Shown one piece after another: positions 62,456-64,000 of a stretch of 64,000 bases of DNA. The notes beneath the pieces are model-generated. The model was not told the DNA's origin. It saw only the letters and a program-made list of their open reading frames with translations, and searched no databases. Position 1 is the first letter of the stretch. Each line of letters opens with the position of its first letter. The stretch covers positions 327,537-391,536 of the forward strand of contig NZ_JALXFV010000007.1 in assembly GCF_023699475.1 (NCBI RefSeq). The letters run 5' to 3'. The DNA is from Halomarina rubra. GTDB taxonomy: Archaea; Halobacteriota; Halobacteria; Halobacteriales; Haloarculaceae. Made by a program: the position numbers and the translations under genes.

Positions 62456-63691
62456 TCACCCGGCAGGTTCTGGTGCCAGCCAGCCGAGACCTACTCCAAC
62501 GACAGCGATCACTCCTGCGAGAAGAAACGCGGTCTCGAACCCAGCGGAGTCGACGACCGCTCCACCGACGATTGGTGCGAGAAACGCCCCGGCCAGTCCA
62601 ACACTCGTCTGAAACGCCACTGCAGTCGCAGCTACTCGTGTGTTGACGAGTTCGCGAACGTACGTGAACGAGAGTCCCAGTGTCAGTTGAATCGCGAACC
62701 CAGTGACGAGTAACACGGCCACCAAGACTGGAATCGATCGGAGCCGCGTGAACCCGAAGACAAGCGGTGTCGCGACGACGAAGGATCCGAACACGATTGG
62801 CTGTCGTCGGCCGCTGAACACGCGATCAGAGAGTAGCCCGCTACTGGTACGAGACAGGACACCGACGGCAGGAAACACAGAAAGCAAGAGGCCACTCGCC
62901 GCTACAGAGAGACCCATCTTTTGAGAGAGGTACGGCCCACCCCAACTGTTGACGAAGAGATACAGGGAGTACCCGAGAAAGCCGAGTCCTCCGACGAGCC
63001 AGACGTGCCGATTCCGGAGGACGGCCCCGAACTCAGCGACAGATGGGGCAGCTCCAGAGGTGCGGCCGAGTCCTCGGCTCGTCGGCCAGAACAACACGAG
63101 ACCGAGCAGGGCGATACCGTTGAACGCGAGGAAGATAGCGGGCCAGCCGAATCGGGCTGCGATGAGCGGGCCAGTTGCCTGGCCGAGGGCAAACCCAATC
63201 GGCCCGCTCGCGGTGAAGATTCCGACCGCCGTTGCCCGGCGGTCAGCATCGACCGCTCGACTGACGATGTCGATACCAGCGTTCCAGACGGCAACGTACG
63301 CGACACCGCCCACTGCACGGGATGCGACGACGGACCAGAAGTCGCCGCGACGGCCTGCCATCCAGCCCCACGTCCCAGCGACGAACAGGGTGAGAACCGC
63401 AACGGCCATGGCAGTTCGTGTGTTCGCTCTGTCGAGACCGATACCGATTGGAATACTCGCGATGACAGCCGTCCCGAACATCGTCCCGACAAGCAGCCCT
63501 GCCGCAGTTGCATTGACGCCCAGCGACTCCTGAACGAGTGGCGTTACGCTTGCAGGGACGATTTCGTACGCGGCGAGACCAGCCGATATGAGACTCGCTC
63601 CGATGACGAGGCCCCAGAGTTGTCGTGGACTTCGGTCGGAGGCTCCCCCGTCTGTCTGAGGGTCGTTCACCACTGTCGATGGTTCGGTCAT
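62456..63691 (-). CDS. Major facilitator superfamily transporter
   Basis: A 411-residue protein with twelve helices. Typical MFS loops are IGIGLDRANTRTAMAVAVLT (the A-like motif between helices 2 and 3), GIFTASGPIGFALGQATGPL (helix 5 motif C-like) and SGLLSDRVFSGRRQPIVFGS (motif A in the second half). The substrate is unknown. The N-terminal 30 residues are polar with a short Asp/Gly/Ser tract. ATG 63691 (MTEPSTVVNDPQ) is used; an ATG five codons upstream is possible. It is the last gene on the minus strand in the window. Confidence 0.88.
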   Translation of the reverse strand: MTEPSTVVNDPQTDGGASDRSPRQLWGLVIGASLISAGLAAYEIVPASVTPLVQESLGVNATAAGLLVGTMFGTAVIASIPIGIGLDRANTRTAMAVAVLTLFVAGTWGWMAGRRGDFWSVVASRAVGGVAYVAVWNAGIDIVSRAVDADRRATAVGIFTASGPIGFALGQATGPLIAARFGWPAIFLAFNGIALLGLVLFWPTSRGLGRTSGAAPSVAEFGAVLRNRHVWLVGGLGFLGYSLYLFVNSWGGPYLSQKMGLSVAASGLLLSVFPAVGVLSRTSSGLLSDRVFSGRRQPIVFGSFVVATPLVFGFTRLRSIPVLVAVLLVTGFAIQLTLGLSFTYVRELVNTRVAATAVAFQTSVGLAGAFLAPIVGGAVVDSAGFETAFLLAGVIAVVGVGLGWLAPEPAG

Positions 63692-64000
63692 CTGCCACGG
63701 CTCCATAGCATCCGAACGAGTTCACAATCGCTCTGACAACTGCACAGGAACTGCGGGCCCTCGCCGGGAACTGAACTTAGCAACACTCGCACAGATATCT
63801 TCCTCCGCTGCGTGGGAGCGTCACCGAGACGTGGACGCTCCCTACTGGACACGTCGTCCGCAGCGATTGAATCTCGTGTACTGAAAGGACGACCAGTATA
63901 CAGTGAAAGAGACCACGGGACCATTGTGGTTGTACTGCTGTTCCTCGTCAGTTGTCCTCTGCTCACTGAGCAATGCTTGATTCGTTTTGGACTTATTGGT
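63692..64000. other. Right edge, no supported gene
   Basis: About 310 nt upstream of the MFS gene, with its promoter expected in the left part. Open frames on both strands are short and lack motifs, and no gene clearly enters from the right edge. Confidence 0.35.

Overview
The window is from a halophilic archaeon (class Halobacteria). Proteins are acidic, coding DNA is GC-rich, many mRNAs look leaderless with a TATA-like box about 27 nt before the start codon, and several families are typical of haloarchaea: bacterio-opsin-activator-type HTH regulators, TFB, halocyanin, DUF2270, DUF7344, DUF7282, DUF7410 and DUF7521. No tRNA, rRNA, CRISPR array, integrase or complete insertion sequence was recognised. 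Many families occur twice and decayed genes are frequent, which suggests a secondary replicon or a plastic chromosomal region.

Layout. 1-9.8 kb: a partial DUF2270 gene, two regulators, a BrkB-type membrane protein, a broken MscS gene beside an intact MscS-related channel, and a secreted beta-helix protein. 9.8-24 kb: two copies of a membrane-protein/lipoprotein pair enclose a BASS transporter, a VOC/HxlR locus with a chimeric DoxX remnant, a TRIC-type channel, a DUF1059-OsmC-methyltransferase-membrane protein operon (OsmC interrupted by TAG), UspA, HPP, DUF389 and a formate/nitrite-type transporter. Remnants of a Doc toxin and a TFB lie among them.

24.2-43.3 kb is the most striking part. About 19 kb is bounded by 33-bp inverted repeats (30/33 identical) and looks like one mobile element. 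It carries a leftward surface-protein operon (small HTH, DUF7282 protein, Tat-exported beta-helix protein). Divergent from it is a conjugation-like operon: small membrane protein, multi-TM VirB6-like protein, VirB4-like ATPase and VirD4/TraD-like ATPase, with overlapping or near-touching genes. Then follow an HTH protein, an NrS-1-type primase-polymerase, a DUF3800 protein, a small TRAM-like protein, an ArdC-like zincin and an OB-fold ssDNA-binding-like protein. No relaxase or integrase is recognisable. The accessory part holds unusual DNA/RNA structure: two abutting hairpins with an identical 27-nt loop but different stems just after the DUF3800 gene, two 42-bp palindromic sites of identical geometry, and a cluster of strong hairpins before the OB-fold gene.

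43.3-64 kb: a frameshifted DUF389 gene, a P19/DUF7350-type metal-binding lipoprotein with a polytopic membrane protein, a TFB, then a redox and stress region: DUF7410, DoxX, cyclodeaminase-like protein, HPP, HTH, truncated hemoglobin, a two-domain halocyanin (second copper site lost) overlapping a multicopper oxidase, a CopD-like protein, a cysteine-synthase-like enzyme, an MMPL exporter and an MFS transporter. Two copies of an HTH/DUF7521 pair frame the copper genes. The theme is copper, electron transfer and nitrosative or oxidative stress; this is inferred from families, not shown.
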